Of a stretch of DNA of 64,000 bases, positions 44,510 to 54,946 are shown piece after piece. This DNA comes from Buchnera aphidicola str. Sg (Schizaphis graminum). GTDB taxonomy: Bacteria > Pseudomonadota > Gammaproteobacteria > Enterobacterales > Enterobacteriaceae. The position numbers and the translations under genes are program-made. The first letter of the stretch is position 1, and each line of letters opens with the position of its first letter. The stretch is taken from the NCBI RefSeq assembly GCF_000007365.1, contig NC_004061.1, positions 558,001-622,000 of the forward strand, given 5' to 3'. The notes beneath the pieces are model-generated. The model saw only the letters and a list, made by a program, of their open reading frames with translations, was not told the DNA's origin and searched no databases.

Positions 44510-45495
44510 TCAAAAAATTTGATCATGAAATGTTAAATTTGTATTCTTTTTAAGAATATCCAACATCTGTAAAAAAAGAGAATTTAGACTATCAGCATGT
44601 AAATAATACACGTTTTTCCATTTTTTTAACCATGTTATTTGATGTTTTGCTAATTTTCTTGTTGCAAAAACAATTTTTTTAAACATTTCTTCATAACTAA
44701 TTTGATATTCAAGATATTCCCACATTTGACGATAACCTATACATCGAATAGATGGTAAATTTTTATGTATATCTTTTCTAAAAAACAAGTTTTCTACTTC
44801 TTTTTGAAAACCTAATTGCATCATTTTTTGTACACGTAATTCAATTTTTTTATATAGCCATTTTTTATTTTTTGGTGTAATAGAAAATTGAATAATATTA
44901 TATGGCAATAAATCAGAATTTTTTATTTCTTTTAAAGATGTTAACGTTTTTCCAGATATATAAAAAACTTCTAATGCTCTTAGCAATCTTTGAGAATCAT
45001 TCTTATGAATACGATTAGCAGATATGGGGTCTATTGAATTTAATTTTTCGTATAAAAATTTTCTGTTATTTTTTTTTTATTTAACAAATATTTCCGAATT
45101 TTAATATTAGATGCAGGTAAATTAGATATTCCATATAACAATGTTTGATAATAAAACATTGTACCTCCAACAAGTAAGGGTATTTTACCTATTTTTAAAA
45201 TGCTAGAAATTTCTTTTAAAGCGTCTCTTCTAAATTCTGCAGCAGAATAAATTTCATTCGGATCCTTAATGTTTAACAAGCGATGAGGATGATTTTTTAA
45301 ATCTATAGGATGTGGCTTATCCGTACCAATATTCATATCTCTATAAATTAATGCTGAATCAACACTAATTATTTCTATTGGTAAATATTTTCTCAGAAAA
45401 ATAGCGAATTTACTTTTTCCGCATCCAGTTGGTCCCATTAAAAAAAAAATAATAGGTTTTTTCTCTTTATCAGAACTTATACTTTTAATATACAT
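44510..45495 (-). pseudogene. miaA: tRNA dimethylallyltransferase, frameshifted at an A10 run
   Basis: MiaA adds the dimethylallyl group to A37 of tRNAs reading UNN codons. From 45495 the first part has the P-loop MGPTGCGKS, SVDSALIYRDMNIGT and LVGGTMFYY, then fails after an A10 run at 45069-45078. The next frame resumes with EKLNSIDPISANRIHKNDSQ, RALEVFYISGKTL, PSIRCIGYRQMWEYLE and ITWLKKW to 44510. One added A gives 328 residues (E. coli 316). No conserved motif is damaged. Its start overlaps the mutL end by 19 bases, so it is probably transcribed from mutL. Confidence 0.9.
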
Positions 45496-47225
45496 AATAC
45501 TTCATCAACATTTATTTTTTGCAATAGTTTTAATGGAGGTTTTTTAAATATAGAAGGACAAAAATACTCTATTTCTAATAATATTGAAATTCCGTCTTCA
45601 TAATTCCAAGAATTTTTTTCTATTAATATAGTAGTATCAAACCATTTAATTATATCTTTAATATATATTTTTTTTTTAAAAAAAATAAATGAAAAAAAAC
45701 TAGATAACAACACATCAAGATTTTGATTTTTTAAAAAAATAGGAATAGTTTTTAAAAAAAAATATTTTTCTTTCAAAATAAGATTAAAACCAAATTTTAA
45801 TAATAATTTTAAATTATTAGATAATATTTTATTCTGTTTAAAAGTTATAAAATACAAAAAATTATATGAAAAAATTTCAGGTATCATATTATTTTTAATA
45901 GCGCTTCGTAATTTATATTGTTCAACTATCTTTTTTGCTAGGGGAAAAGAAATCAATGAAAAGGTATTTGAATAATACATTAATCCATAATATTTTTGAA
46001 AAACAATTAATAATTTTCCAAAAGAAAAAAAGTATTCTTTTAAAAATCTTTGAGAATTGATTTTAAACAAATCAGTTGATATTACATCTTTATATAAATC
46101 TTTTTTTTCGTATTTAGAATGAATTTGAGATACTAACTTAGTATTTAAAGAATCAGAATTATTATTTTTACATTTATTAGAATGAGTTTTTAAAAAAAAA
46201 TTATTTGAAATATATTTAATTTTACATTTTTTTAAACTAGATAAAATAGATTGATATACAAAAAAATAAATAATGTTAGATTTATGAAATTTAATTTCAT
46301 TTTTAGTAGGATGAATATTAATATCTATTTCATTAGAAGGCAATGTAAGATATAAAATAAACGATGTACTTCTTTTATTCCCTATTATTTCATAAAATGA
46401 ATTAAAAACAGCACTCTTTATAAGATTGTTATAAACAAATCGATTGTTAACATAGCAATATTGTATTTTTTTAAAAGTACTTGAAAGAGATGAAGGAAAA
46501 ATTAACCATCCAAACAATGTAATATTGTGCATTTTTTCTTTAATTTCTAAAACATAATTTAGGTCGATTTGATTAAATACTGTTTTTAATCGATGAATTT
46601 TATTGTTATTTTTTGTTATTGCTTTATATGATACAAATAATTTTTTATCTTTTTTAAAAAAAATATTGATACCAAAATTAGATAAAGCAATCTTTTTTAT
46701 TGTTTCATCAATTTTTAGAAATTCTGATCTTTCATTTTTTATAAATTTAAGACGAACAGGGATATTATAAAATAAATTATCTACTATTATACTCGTTCCA
46801 ATTGGATGAGCAATCGGTTGCAATAAAGTATGATTAGAAAATCCTTCTGAATATATACTCCATGCTATATTACTATTTTGAGAACATGAAATTAATTTCA
46901 TCCTTGAAACAGCACGAATACTTGCTAACGCTTCTCCTCTAAAACCAAATGTATTGATATTATCTAAATCTGAAAGTCTATTAATTTTACTAGTGGCATG
47001 ACGTGAAATCGCAAGTAATAATTGGTCTTTTTCAATGCCAAAACCATCATCTTTTACTGTTATAGAATTAAGTCCACTTCTTTCGACACTGATATCAATG
47101 TTTTTTGCTTGCGCATCAATACTGTTTTCTAAAAGCTCTTTAATAACAGATGATGGTCTTTCAATTACTTCTCCAGCTGAAATTTGACTGGATAAACTAG
47201 ATGATAACATACGAATAGGTTGCAT
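45477..47225 (-). CDS. mutL: DNA mismatch repair protein MutL
   Basis: MutL links MutS recognition to downstream repair. The 582 residues compare with 615 in E. coli. The GHKL ATPase part has ISAGEVIERPSSVIKELLEN with the catalytic glutamate (about 32-33), SIDAQAKNID, DDGFGIEK, RHATSKI and FGFRGEALASI. The C-terminal dimerisation part is lysine/phenylalanine-rich and diverged. It precedes miaA, as in E. coli, with a 19-base overlap. No dam gene is found at its usual place in this window, so strand discrimination may be lost. Confidence 0.96.
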   Translation of the reverse strand: MQPIRMLSSSLSSQISAGEVIERPSSVIKELLENSIDAQAKNIDISVERSGLNSITVKDDGFGIEKDQLLLAISRHATSKINRLSDLDNINTFGFRGEALASIRAVSRMKLISCSQNSNIAWSIYSEGFSNHTLLQPIAHPIGTSIIVDNLFYNIPVRLKFIKNERSEFLKIDETIKKIALSNFGINIFFKKDKKLFVSYKAITKNNNKIHRLKTVFNQIDLNYVLEIKEKMHNITLFGWLIFPSSLSSTFKKIQYCYVNNRFVYNNLIKSAVFNSFYEIIGNKRSTSFILYLTLPSNEIDINIHPTKNEIKFHKSNIIYFFVYQSILSSLKKCKIKYISNNFFLKTHSNKCKNNNSDSLNTKLVSQIHSKYEKKDLYKDVISTDLFKINSQRFLKEYFFSFGKLLIVFQKYYGLMYYSNTFSLISFPLAKKIVEQYKLRSAIKNNMIPEIFSYNFLYFITFKQNKILSNNLKLLLKFGFNLILKEKYFFLKTIPIFLKNQNLDVLLSSFFSFIFFKKKIYIKDIIKWFDTTILIEKNSWNYEDGISILLEIEYFCPSIFKKPPLKLLQKINVDEVLCILKV

Positions 47226-47271
47226 TTGACCTTATTCTCTAAAATTATAAGAAATGATTTTTAGTATAAAT

Positions 47272-48438
47272 TTATAAAAAATCTTTTATTATAGAATGAT
47301 ATTCTGAAATAATTATCCTAATTTCATTACTATTTGCATTTAATTTACATACCTTAACTAAAGTTTCTTCAAGTCCCTCTTCTTTGATTAAGGAAGATAA
47401 TTTAATTGATTGTATATCGTTTATATTTCGATAATGCAATGCTGCTGCAATACCCTTAACTAAATTAAAATATGGTAAATTATATTTCATGGCTTCTACA
47501 AAAGGCTGAATTAAACGTTCATCCTTACTTAATTTTTGTAATGGATTTCGTGCAATACGTTCAAGTTTATCTAAGATAAAGGGATTCTTAAAACGAACAA
47601 AAATTTTATCAATATAAGATAGATGATCTTTTTTATTGAAATTATAGCGTTTAATTAATACCAATCCGCTTTCGTACATAGCATCTTTTACAATTCTTTG
47701 TATACTAAAATCTGACATTGCTTCACATATGTTTTTATAATTTTTCATCAGACCTAAGTATGCTGCAATAGCATGACCTGTATTAAGAGTTAAAATTTTT
47801 CTATCTATAAAAGATGTTAAATTATCACTTAGTGTCATATCGATAATTTTAGGTACCATTCCTTTAAATTGATTTACATCAACAATCCATTCTTTGAAAT
47901 TTTCAGCAATGACAAACAAACTATTTTCTTCTTTAAACGAAGAAAATGTCGGGACGATGGTATCAATAGTACAATCTACAAAACCAATATATTCATCAAA
48001 ATAATCATGATATTTAAGAGGAATTTTATCAAAAATAATTTTTTTTAAAAAAGAAGTTGCTTTAATTTTATTTTCACAGGCAATTATATTCAACGGTTTT
48101 TTACACTTTAAGTTAATTCTTAAAATAATTCCCTCTATGAGAATAGAAGCTATTTTATAAAGAGCATTAACTCCAGCTGCTGTTGTAATTAAATCTACAT
48201 GAGAAATGACATTTAAAACATTTGGATCATAAGAATTTATAGCACTGATATTGTTAATATTTATAATTTTTTCGAAACTATTATCTATTAATTTAATTTT
48301 GTATTTTTTATAATTATTAATAGCATTTATTATATTCTGATCAACATCTGAAAATATCAAATTAAAATCAGATTTTAATAATACTCGTGCGATAAAACCT
48401 CGTCCAATATTTCCTGCTCCAAAATGTAAAGCTCTCAT
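47272..48438 (-). CDS. mtlD: mannitol-1-phosphate 5-dehydrogenase
   Basis: MtlD oxidises mannitol-1-phosphate to fructose-6-phosphate. The frame is open to 48474, but MRALHFGAGNIGRGFIARVL is the family start, so 48438 is used (388 residues, E. coli 382). The Rossmann motif is FGAGNIGRGF; CENKIKATSF, FVDCTIDTIVP and the catalytic-lysine region with GHAIAAYLG are intact. It lies 19 bases downstream of mtlA. Its product enters glycolysis via Pgi, encoded just upstream on the same strand. Confidence 0.96.
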   Translation of the reverse strand: MRALHFGAGNIGRGFIARVLLKSDFNLIFSDVDQNIINAINNYKKYKIKLIDNSFEKIININNISAINSYDPNVLNVISHVDLITTAAGVNALYKIASILIEGIILRINLKCKKPLNIIACENKIKATSFLKKIIFDKIPLKYHDYFDEYIGFVDCTIDTIVPTFSSFKEENSLFVIAENFKEWIVDVNQFKGMVPKIIDMTLSDNLTSFIDRKILTLNTGHAIAAYLGLMKNYKNICEAMSDFSIQRIVKDAMYESGLVLIKRYNFNKKDHLSYIDKIFVRFKNPFILDKLERIARNPLQKLSKDERLIQPFVEAMKYNLPYFNLVKGIAAALHYRNINDIQSIKLSSLIKEEGLEETLVKVCKLNANSNEIRIIISEYHSIIKDFL

Positions 48439-48457
48439 AAAATTATTCCAATTTAAA

Positions 48458-50407
48458 TTAGTTTTTTTTAACATTTACATTTAAATATGATAAAACTTCT
48501 TTTACACTTTTTGTTTTTGATAATTTACTAATAACATCTTTATCATCTAATGCATTAGTAATATTGCTAACTACCATAATATGTTCATTATTCTTTGCAG
48601 CGATACCAATAACAAGATAAGCAATATCATCGATTGTTTCTCCAAAATGAACACCTTTAGGAAATTGGCAAAAAATTACTCCAGTTTTTAAAATAGAATC
48701 TTTAGATTTTATAGTACCATGAGGTAAAGCTACAGATTCGCCTAACCAAGTTGAAGCAATTTTTTCTCGATCAAGCATTGCATCAATATAATCTTTTTTA
48801 ACATATCCTTGTGCTACCAAATGTTTACCAACAATTTTGATAGCTTCTTTTTTGTTTTCAGCATATTGATTAAGAAAAATATTCTTATCACTTATTTGAA
48901 AAAAACACTTTGATTGAATTTCTTTATGAGAATCAATATTTATTTGAGTAATACGATCTTTTTTATCCTGAATATTATTTTTTTTAAAAAAATCTTTATT
49001 TAAGTCTAATTGTTTTACTAAGCTGGTATAAAAATTACTATCAAGAAAATTTGTTAATGATATATGTTGAGCATCAGGAGCGCGTTTTTTAGCAAGGTAA
49101 GTTAATTTTTCATGTGTAATAACTAAATCTGCATTTTTAGGTAGCAAATTAATGGCAATATTAGATACATAAATATGTGTTAAATTATTACTTTTTATTT
49201 TTTTGCGCAGAATACTTGCGCCCATAGCACTAGATCCCATACCAGCATCACAAGCAATTATAATGTTCTTAATTTTTTGAAAATTTTTAATTTTTTTAAT
49301 AAAATCATATTTTTCATCACCTATTTTCTTTATAGGAAATAAGTTATTTTTAAATAATTGTATAGAACTTTTATCATTTTTTATTTTTTGACCTAAATTA
49401 ATTTTGAAAAACAACATTGCACTCAAAAAAGAAATTAAAAAAGAAGAAAATATAGAAATTAAATTTGCAAAATATAAACCTTTTTTTGTCATCGCCAAAA
49501 TAGATAAAATAGAACCTGGTGATACAGCAGCAATTAAACCTCCCTTAAAAAAAACCAGCATAAAAATACTTGTCATACTTCCTAAAATTAAAGAAATCAT
49601 TAATATTGGTTTTATCAATACATAACTAAAATAAATTTCATGAATTCCTCCTAAAAATTGAACAATTGCAGCTGTTCCTGAAGATTTATACGATTTTTCT
49701 TTTCCGAAAAAAAAGCAAGCTATTAATATGCCTAATCCTGGACCAGGATTTGATTCTATTAAAAAAAATAAAGAACTTTTATTCTCTGATATTTCTTGAA
49801 TTCCTAATGGAGAAAATATACCATGATTAATTGCATTATTTAAAAAAAATACCTTAGCTGGTTCAATAATAAATGCAATAAGGGGTAACAAATTAAAATC
49901 TATTATTATTTTTATTAGACATCCTAAAAATTTAGATACCCCCTCAATGAAGGGACCAATAAAAAAAAATGAAAAAATTGTTAAAAATATTCCAATTATT
50001 GCAATTGAAAAATTATTAACTAACATTTCAAAACCACTTTTAATTCTGTTTTTAATTATTTGATCAAAACCTTTTATTATCCATCCTCCTAATGGACCAG
50101 CAACCATTCCTCCTAAAAACATAGGCATATCTGTACTTGTTATCATTCCTATAGTAGTTATACTTCCTAATAAACCTCCTCTTTGACCAGCAATTAAACT
50201 TCCTCCAGTATATCCAATAAGAATAGGCAAAAGATAAAATATTATAGGTGATATTAATTGAGCAAATATTTTATTATATTGCCAATCTAAAGAAAGAAAC
50301 AAAGAGTTCATGATGCCCCACGTAATAAATATACTTATATTAGGCATAATCATATTACTTAAAAATTGACCAAAATTTTGTATTTTTAATGTTATTAATC
50401 TAAACAT
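48458..50407 (-). CDS. mtlA: mannitol-specific PTS enzyme IICBA
   Basis: Imports and phosphorylates mannitol. The 649 residues (E. coli 637) contain the membrane IIC domain (about 1-340, including [13 protein letters not shown]), IIB with the phosphorylated cysteine in [13 protein letters not shown] (about 385), and IIA (about 505-649) with the phospho-histidine in [13 protein letters not shown]. All three phosphotransfer sites are intact. mtlR, which follows mtlD in E. coli, is missing. Mannitol occurs in aphids, so this may be a carbon source route; that is inference. TmaR, a PTS regulator, is also in this window. Confidence 0.96.
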
Positions 50408-50570
50408 AAATATTCACTCAAACTTGAAAAATAGCAGTAAAAAACATTTTTAATTCTATAGATAAAAAAAGCTTATTTAAGTTAAAAATTTTTTAAAATA
50501 CTTTATAAAATATCATTAAAAGACTGATATCGTATTTTTAAAAAATAGAAAAAATTTTAATTAATTGAAA

Positions 50571-52238
50571 TTAAAGATAATTTTGTTTATTTTTAAAAAA
50601 ATTATAAAAATCAATAAGCCCTTGTGTTGAAGAATCATAAGATTTACTATTCTTTGTTTTTTCATTAATATTTTTATAAATACTTTGTGCTACTTCCTTT
50701 CCTATTTCAACACCCCATTGATCAAAACTAAAAATATTTAATATATGACCTTGAACAAAAATTTTGTGTTCATACAACGCAATTAACATTCCTAATGTAT
50801 AAGGTGTTATTTTCCGTAATAAAATAGAATTTGTTGGTTTATTTCCTTCGCATATTTTAAAAGGTAAAATTCTATTAAATTCATCTTCTTCTTTTTTAAA
50901 AGAAGTAGATTCTTTTAAAAAAGAATTTTTAGATTTTCCAAAAGCAAGTACTTGAGTTTGAGCTAAAAAATTAGATATTAATTTAAGATGATGATCATTT
51001 AAATTATTATGAGAAACAGTTGGTACGATAAAATCACTTGGGATTAATTTAGTGCCTTGATGAATCAACTGAAAAAATGCATGCTGACCATTGGTACCTG
51101 GTTCACCCCAAATAATAGGTCCAGTTTGATAACATACCTTATTTCCATTTTTGTCAATTGATTTTCCATTAGATTCCATATTAGATTGTTGAAAATATGC
51201 AGAAAAACGATGCATATATTGATCATATGGAAATATAGCTTCTGTTTCAGAATTAAAAAAGTTAGTATACCAAATACTAATCAGAGCTAGTAAAATAGGA
51301 ATATTTTTATCATATTCAGTATGATAAAAATGATTATCCATAACATGTGCTCCCTGTAAAAATTTTTCGAAATTATTAAATCCAATAGATAGAACAATAG
51401 ATAATCCAGCAGAAGACCATAATGAAAAACGACCTCCTACCCAGTCCCAAAATTGAAAAATATTTTTTATATTAATTCCAAAATTCACAGCATTGTTTAT
51501 ATTGGCTGACAAAGCAAAAAAATGTTTATCTAAAGTTTCTTTCGTTTTTGAATGTTTTAAAAACCAAAATTTTGCACTATTAGCATTAGTTATAGTTTCA
51601 TCGGTAGTAAATGTTTTAGAAGCTATTAAAAAAATTGTTGTTTCAGGATTGATCTTTTTTAAAATCTCAGAAAGATGAGTACCATCTATGTTAGAAACAT
51701 AGTGTATATTTAAATGATTTTTATATGGACGCAATGCTTCTGTAACCATATAAGGTCCTAAATCTGATCCTCCAATACCTATATTAACAACATCAGAAAT
51801 AGATTTTCCACTGTAACCTTTCCATGTTCCATCAATAACTAATTCCGAAAAATTTTTCATTTTTTTAAGTACATCATTAACTTCTGACATAATATCAGAA
51901 TTATTTAGTAAAATTGGAAAATTACTTCTATTGCGTAAAGCAATATGCAATACAGACCTATTTTCAGTTTGATTAATTTTAGATCCAGAAAACATTAATT
52001 TAATAGCAGACTTAACATTCATTTCTTTTGCTAAATTTAATAAAAGTATTAAAGTTTTTTCAGTAATACGATTTTTTGAAAAATCAATTAATATTTCATT
52101 TTCAAAAAAAATTGAAAACTTTTTAAATCTATTGAAATCAGATAAAAAAAGATCTTTTAAATGGATATTTTTAACTTCCTTAAAATGATTTTTTAAATCT
52201 TTCCAAGATTTAGTTTCAATAAGATTAATATTTTTCAT
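50571..52238 (-). CDS. pgi: glucose-6-phosphate isomerase
   Basis: Pgi interconverts glucose-6- and fructose-6-phosphate. The 555 residues compare with 549 in E. coli, beginning [15 protein letters not shown]. The signatures [13 protein letters not shown] (about 153), the SKTFTTDET loop (about 208-216), [14 protein letters not shown] (about 270), [14 protein letters not shown] and the catalytic lysine region [13 protein letters not shown] (about 510) are intact. It stands upstream of mtlA-mtlD with a 163-base gap and is likely its own unit. Confidence 0.97.
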   Translation of the reverse strand: MKNINLIETKSWKDLKNHFKEVKNIHLKDLFLSDFNRFKKFSIFFENEILIDFSKNRITEKTLILLLNLAKEMNVKSAIKLMFSGSKINQTENRSVLHIALRNRSNFPILLNNSDIMSEVNDVLKKMKNFSELVIDGTWKGYSGKSISDVVNIGIGGSDLGPYMVTEALRPYKNHLNIHYVSNIDGTHLSEILKKINPETTIFLIASKTFTTDETITNANSAKFWFLKHSKTKETLDKHFFALSANINNAVNFGINIKNIFQFWDWVGGRFSLWSSAGLSIVLSIGFNNFEKFLQGAHVMDNHFYHTEYDKNIPILLALISIWYTNFFNSETEAIFPYDQYMHRFSAYFQQSNMESNGKSIDKNGNKVCYQTGPIIWGEPGTNGQHAFFQLIHQGTKLIPSDFIVPTVSHNNLNDHHLKLISNFLAQTQVLAFGKSKNSFLKESTSFKKEEDEFNRILPFKICEGNKPTNSILLRKITPYTLGMLIALYEHKIFVQGHILNIFSFDQWGVEIGKEVAQSIYKNINEKTKNSKSYDSSTQGLIDFYNFFKNKQNYL

Positions 52239-52368
52239 CTGATTTACCTGTGTTTAATTTTTATTAATATATTAAAAACATTTATTTTTTATTGAGTTTT
52301 TATTATACTATATTCATTAATTTTTAACTAAAAAAATAGAATTAAAAAAAATTTATTTATAAAAAATT

Positions 52369-52923
52369 ATGACTATTAATAATGAAAATCTTATTTGGAT
52401 TGATTTGGAAATGACTGGATTGAATTCTGAAATACATCGAATTATTGAGATTGCTACAGTAATTACAGATACAAAATTAAATATAATTTCAGAAGGTCCA
52501 GTTATTGCTATTCATCAAAAAGAAGAACATATAGTAATAATGGATGAATGGAATACTAAAATACATAAAAAAAATGGATTAATAAAACGAGTACAAAAAA
52601 GTATATATAATGAATCAAAAGCTGAATCTAAAACTATATTCTTTTTAAAAAAATGGGTTCCTATTCAATCATCACCTATCTGTGGTAACAGTGTCTATCA
52701 AGATAGAAAGTTTTTAGCTCGATATATGCCAAATTTAGAAAACTATTTTCACTATCGATGTATAGATGTTAGTACTATTAAAGAATTAGTAAATCGTTGG
52801 TGTCCTTCATTTAAAAAAATAAAAAAACAAAATCATACAGCATTAGAAGATATTCATGAATCTATAATAGAATTAAATTTTTATAAAAAAATTTTTTTTG
52901 ATACTATAAAATATAGTAAATAA
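52369..52923 (+). CDS. orn: oligoribonuclease
   Basis: Orn degrades the 2-5-mer RNAs left by other exonucleases and is essential in E. coli. The 184 residues compare with 181. DEDDh residues are visible: [10 protein letters not shown] (11-20), the aspartate in [12 protein letters not shown] (about 112) and [12 protein letters not shown] (about 160-171) with the catalytic His and Asp. It is followed by tRNA-Gly and amiB on the same strand, a shortened copy of the E. coli orn-gly tRNA-amiB order. Confidence 0.96.
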   Translation: MTINNENLIWIDLEMTGLNSEIHRIIEIATVITDTKLNIISEGPVIAIHQKEEHIVIMDEWNTKIHKKNGLIKRVQKSIYNESKAESKTIFFLKKWVPIQSSPICGNSVYQDRKFLARYMPNLENYFHYRCIDVSTIKELVNRWCPSFKKIKKQNHTALEDIHESIIELNFYKKIFFDTIKYSK

Positions 52924-53052
52924 CATTCTATTCTAATTAAAGTTATTTAAAGAATTTTTAAATAAAATCAATATTTTTTAAAAGAAAGCTTGATAAATAT
53001 ATCTTATATATATAATATAAATAAATATAATAAGCATAAAATTATAAATTTT

Positions 53053-53128
53053 GCGGGAATAGCTCAGTTGGTAGAGCACAACCTTGCCAAGGTTGGGGTC
53101 GCGAGTTCGAATCTCGTTTCCCGCTCCA
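53053..53128 (+). tRNA. tRNA-Gly (anticodon GCC), CCA encoded
   Basis: 76 bases with acceptor GCGGGAA/TTCCCGC, D arm AGCTCAGTTGGTAGAGC, anticodon GCC at 53086-53088 and T arm AGTTCGAATCT. Unlike the other three tRNAs here, the gene encodes the terminal CCA (53126-53128). It corresponds to the E. coli glyVXY cluster next to orn, reduced to one copy. Confidence 0.97.
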
Positions 53129-53173
53129 TTTATATCATCAATCTAAAAATTAAATTATAGATAAGGAAAATTT

Positions 53174-54078
53174 ATGATTTTTTGTCCTTTTTATAAATGG
53201 ATAATATTTGCCGTTTTATTATTTACCTTTCAAACACAATCTGCAGATAAACTAAATAAAATTAATTTCAAAAAAGATAATTTTAAAAAAAATAAATATG
53301 ATTTTTTTTTAAAAATATAAAAAAAAATCAAAAGAACAAGAACAATACAAAAAACCCATTAAAAAAATTTATTATAGTGATTGATCCAGGACATGGAGGA
53401 CAAGATCCAGGAGCAATAAATAGTTTAGGATTACAAGAAAAAAAAATAACTTTAAAGATTGGTATAAAACTTAAAAATTTATTACAAAATAGTGATTTAT
53501 TTTATCCAGTTTTAACGCGAAATGATGATTCTTATGTATCATTAAAAAAAAGAAGAGATTTTCTAAAAAATAATCACGTAAGTTTTTTAATATCTATCCA
53601 TGCAGACTCTTCTAAAAAAAGATATGTATCAGGTGCATCAATCTGGATTACTACTAATGATAGAATGCATCGTGAAATTAATAATTTTATAAAAAATAGA
53701 GAAGAAAACATATATTTTCCTAAAAACATTCAAAATTTAATTCAAAAAAATAAACATGATTTTTTTTTAAAAAAAACTGTTCTCGATTTACAATTTAATA
53801 ATTTTCAAAAAATGGAAATTAATTTATCTAGATATATATTTCAACAACTTAAAAAAATTATAAAATTAGATAAAATAAATCTAAACTATGCCAGTTTAGG
53901 AATACTGAGCTCTATAAATACACCTTCTATGTTAATAGAAACAGGGTTTATCACAAATTTTTTAGAAGAAAAAAAATTAAGAACTAACAAATACCAAAAT
54001 AAAATTGCAAATGCTATCTATATTGCTTTAAAAAATTATTTTCAAGATAGATTGCTCTCTAACTTGAGAAATACATAA
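53174..54078 (+). pseudogene. amiB: N-acetylmuramoyl-L-alanine amidase AmiB, AMIN-less and frameshifted
   Basis: AmiB is a zinc amidase that splits septal peptidoglycan. An ATG at 53174 after AAGGAAAA opens a signal peptide (YKWIIFAVLLFTFQTQSADK), but this frame ends at 53318. The amidase domain lies in the next frame (from about 53302; DPGHGGQDPGA with zinc His, the glutamate in LQEKKITL, SIHADSS, and the catalytic glutamate in MLIETGFITN) to 54078. One extra base in the T9-A5 stretch 53302-53315 would join them, giving 301 residues. E. coli AmiB has 445; the AMIN domain is missing. A GTG at 53377 could start the bare domain. Confidence 0.88.
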
Positions 54079-54104
54079 AAAATTTGAAAAATAATTCTTA
54101 AAAT

Positions 54105-54141
54105 TATTTTAAGCATCTAATTTATTGTAAGATGCTTAAAA
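54105..54141. terminator. bidirectional terminator between amiB and rpmE
   Basis: A perfect 13-bp inverted repeat (54105-54117 with 54129-54141; ATTTTAAGCATCT / AGATGCTTAAAAT) with an 11-base loop between converging genes. Each strand ends its stem in an A/T tract, so it can serve both genes. Confidence 0.8.
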
Positions 54142-54167
54142 TTAAAAATTATAAATTAAAATATCAT

Positions 54168-54386
54168 TTATACCGTATCTTTCTTAATCAGTTTAAAACG
54201 TTTTTTAAATCTTTCAACTCGTCCTCCAGTATCAATAATTCTTTGTTTTCCAGTATAAAATGGATGACATTTTGCACATATATCTAAATTTAGATTGACA
54301 TTAACGGTTGAGAAAATTTCAATTATATTTCCACATGAGCAAGTAGCTATTATTTGAGAATAAGCTGGATGTATTTTTTTTTTCAT
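54168..54386 (-). CDS. rpmE: 50S ribosomal protein L31
   Basis: L31 bridges the 50S central protuberance and the 30S head. The 72 residues (E. coli 70) carry the zinc cysteines of the C+ type: C-x-C in ATCSCGN (16 and 18 region) and C-x2-C in [14 protein letters not shown]. The presence of all four means it depends on zinc. In E. coli rpmE is opposite in direction to ftsN-hslVU; the same holds here. Confidence 0.96.
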   Translation of the reverse strand: MKKKIHPAYSQIIATCSCGNIIEIFSTVNVNLNLDICAKCHPFYTGKQRIIDTGGRVERFKKRFKLIKKDTV

Positions 54387-54489
54387 AAAAGTTTTCCTAA
54401 AATATATATAACAATATCTATTCTATTATACGATTATTAGTGTACTAATAATCAATATTTTTCAATTTAAATAAAATATATAACAAAAT

Positions 54490-54756
54490 ATGTACAACGA
54501 TAAAAATAAAATTAATTCAGTGTATTTTAAAAAAAAAAAAAAAAAATAAAAAAAAAAGAAAATAAATTTAAATAAATATCATATTCTCATTATTATAATA
54601 GTTATTATTTTACTTTTTTGCTTTTTAAACATGTTTTTTAAAAAATCAAAAAATATAGAAAAAAAAATTTTTATAGATAAAAAAATAAGTGATGACTTAT
54701 TACCTCCCAAACCTAAACAAAAATGGAAATATATTCAAAGATTAGAAAATTTGTAA
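54490..54756 (+). pseudogene. ftsN: minimal FtsN-like cell division protein, one stop codon
   Basis: A frame not obvious from ORF length. From ATG 54490: MYNDKNKINSVYF, an A18 run (54529-54546), TAA at 54547, an A10 run, then in the same frame a hydrophobic helix (about 54577-54633) and DLLPPKPKQKWKYIQRLENL, ending at TAA 54754-54756. E. coli FtsN residues 75-92 read LPPKPEERWRYIKELESR; W, Y and L at essential positions 83, 85 and 89 are kept with exact spacing. The place between rpmE and hslV is that of E. coli ftsN. The Gln-rich linker and SPOR domain are absent. The TAA lies between two A runs, so double slippage or non-AUG initiation could express it; otherwise it is a relic. Confidence 0.75.
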
Positions 54757-54946
54757 TTTTTAAAATTTCTTTCAAAAATTTAATAAAATTAAATTTTTTG
54801 TCCATAATTAATAGTTTTTTTTATTAACAATTTTACTCAAATAATTCATATAAATTAAAGTTATAACGCTCAATTTGTTTTATTATAAATTTTATTTTTT
54901 ATATAATTAAAAAAATAAACACATTATTTTTTAAGAGGTTTTTCTT

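Noticed and set aside
44325..44513. 62-residue open frame between hflK and miaA, rich in Phe, Ile and Lys
   Set aside because: Composition is what AT-rich non-coding DNA gives, no ribosome binding site, no resemblance to Hfq or HflX, which occupied this position.
54757..54946. Heat-shock promoter for hslVU
   Set aside because: No CTTGAA/CCCCAT-type pair could be found in the spacer.
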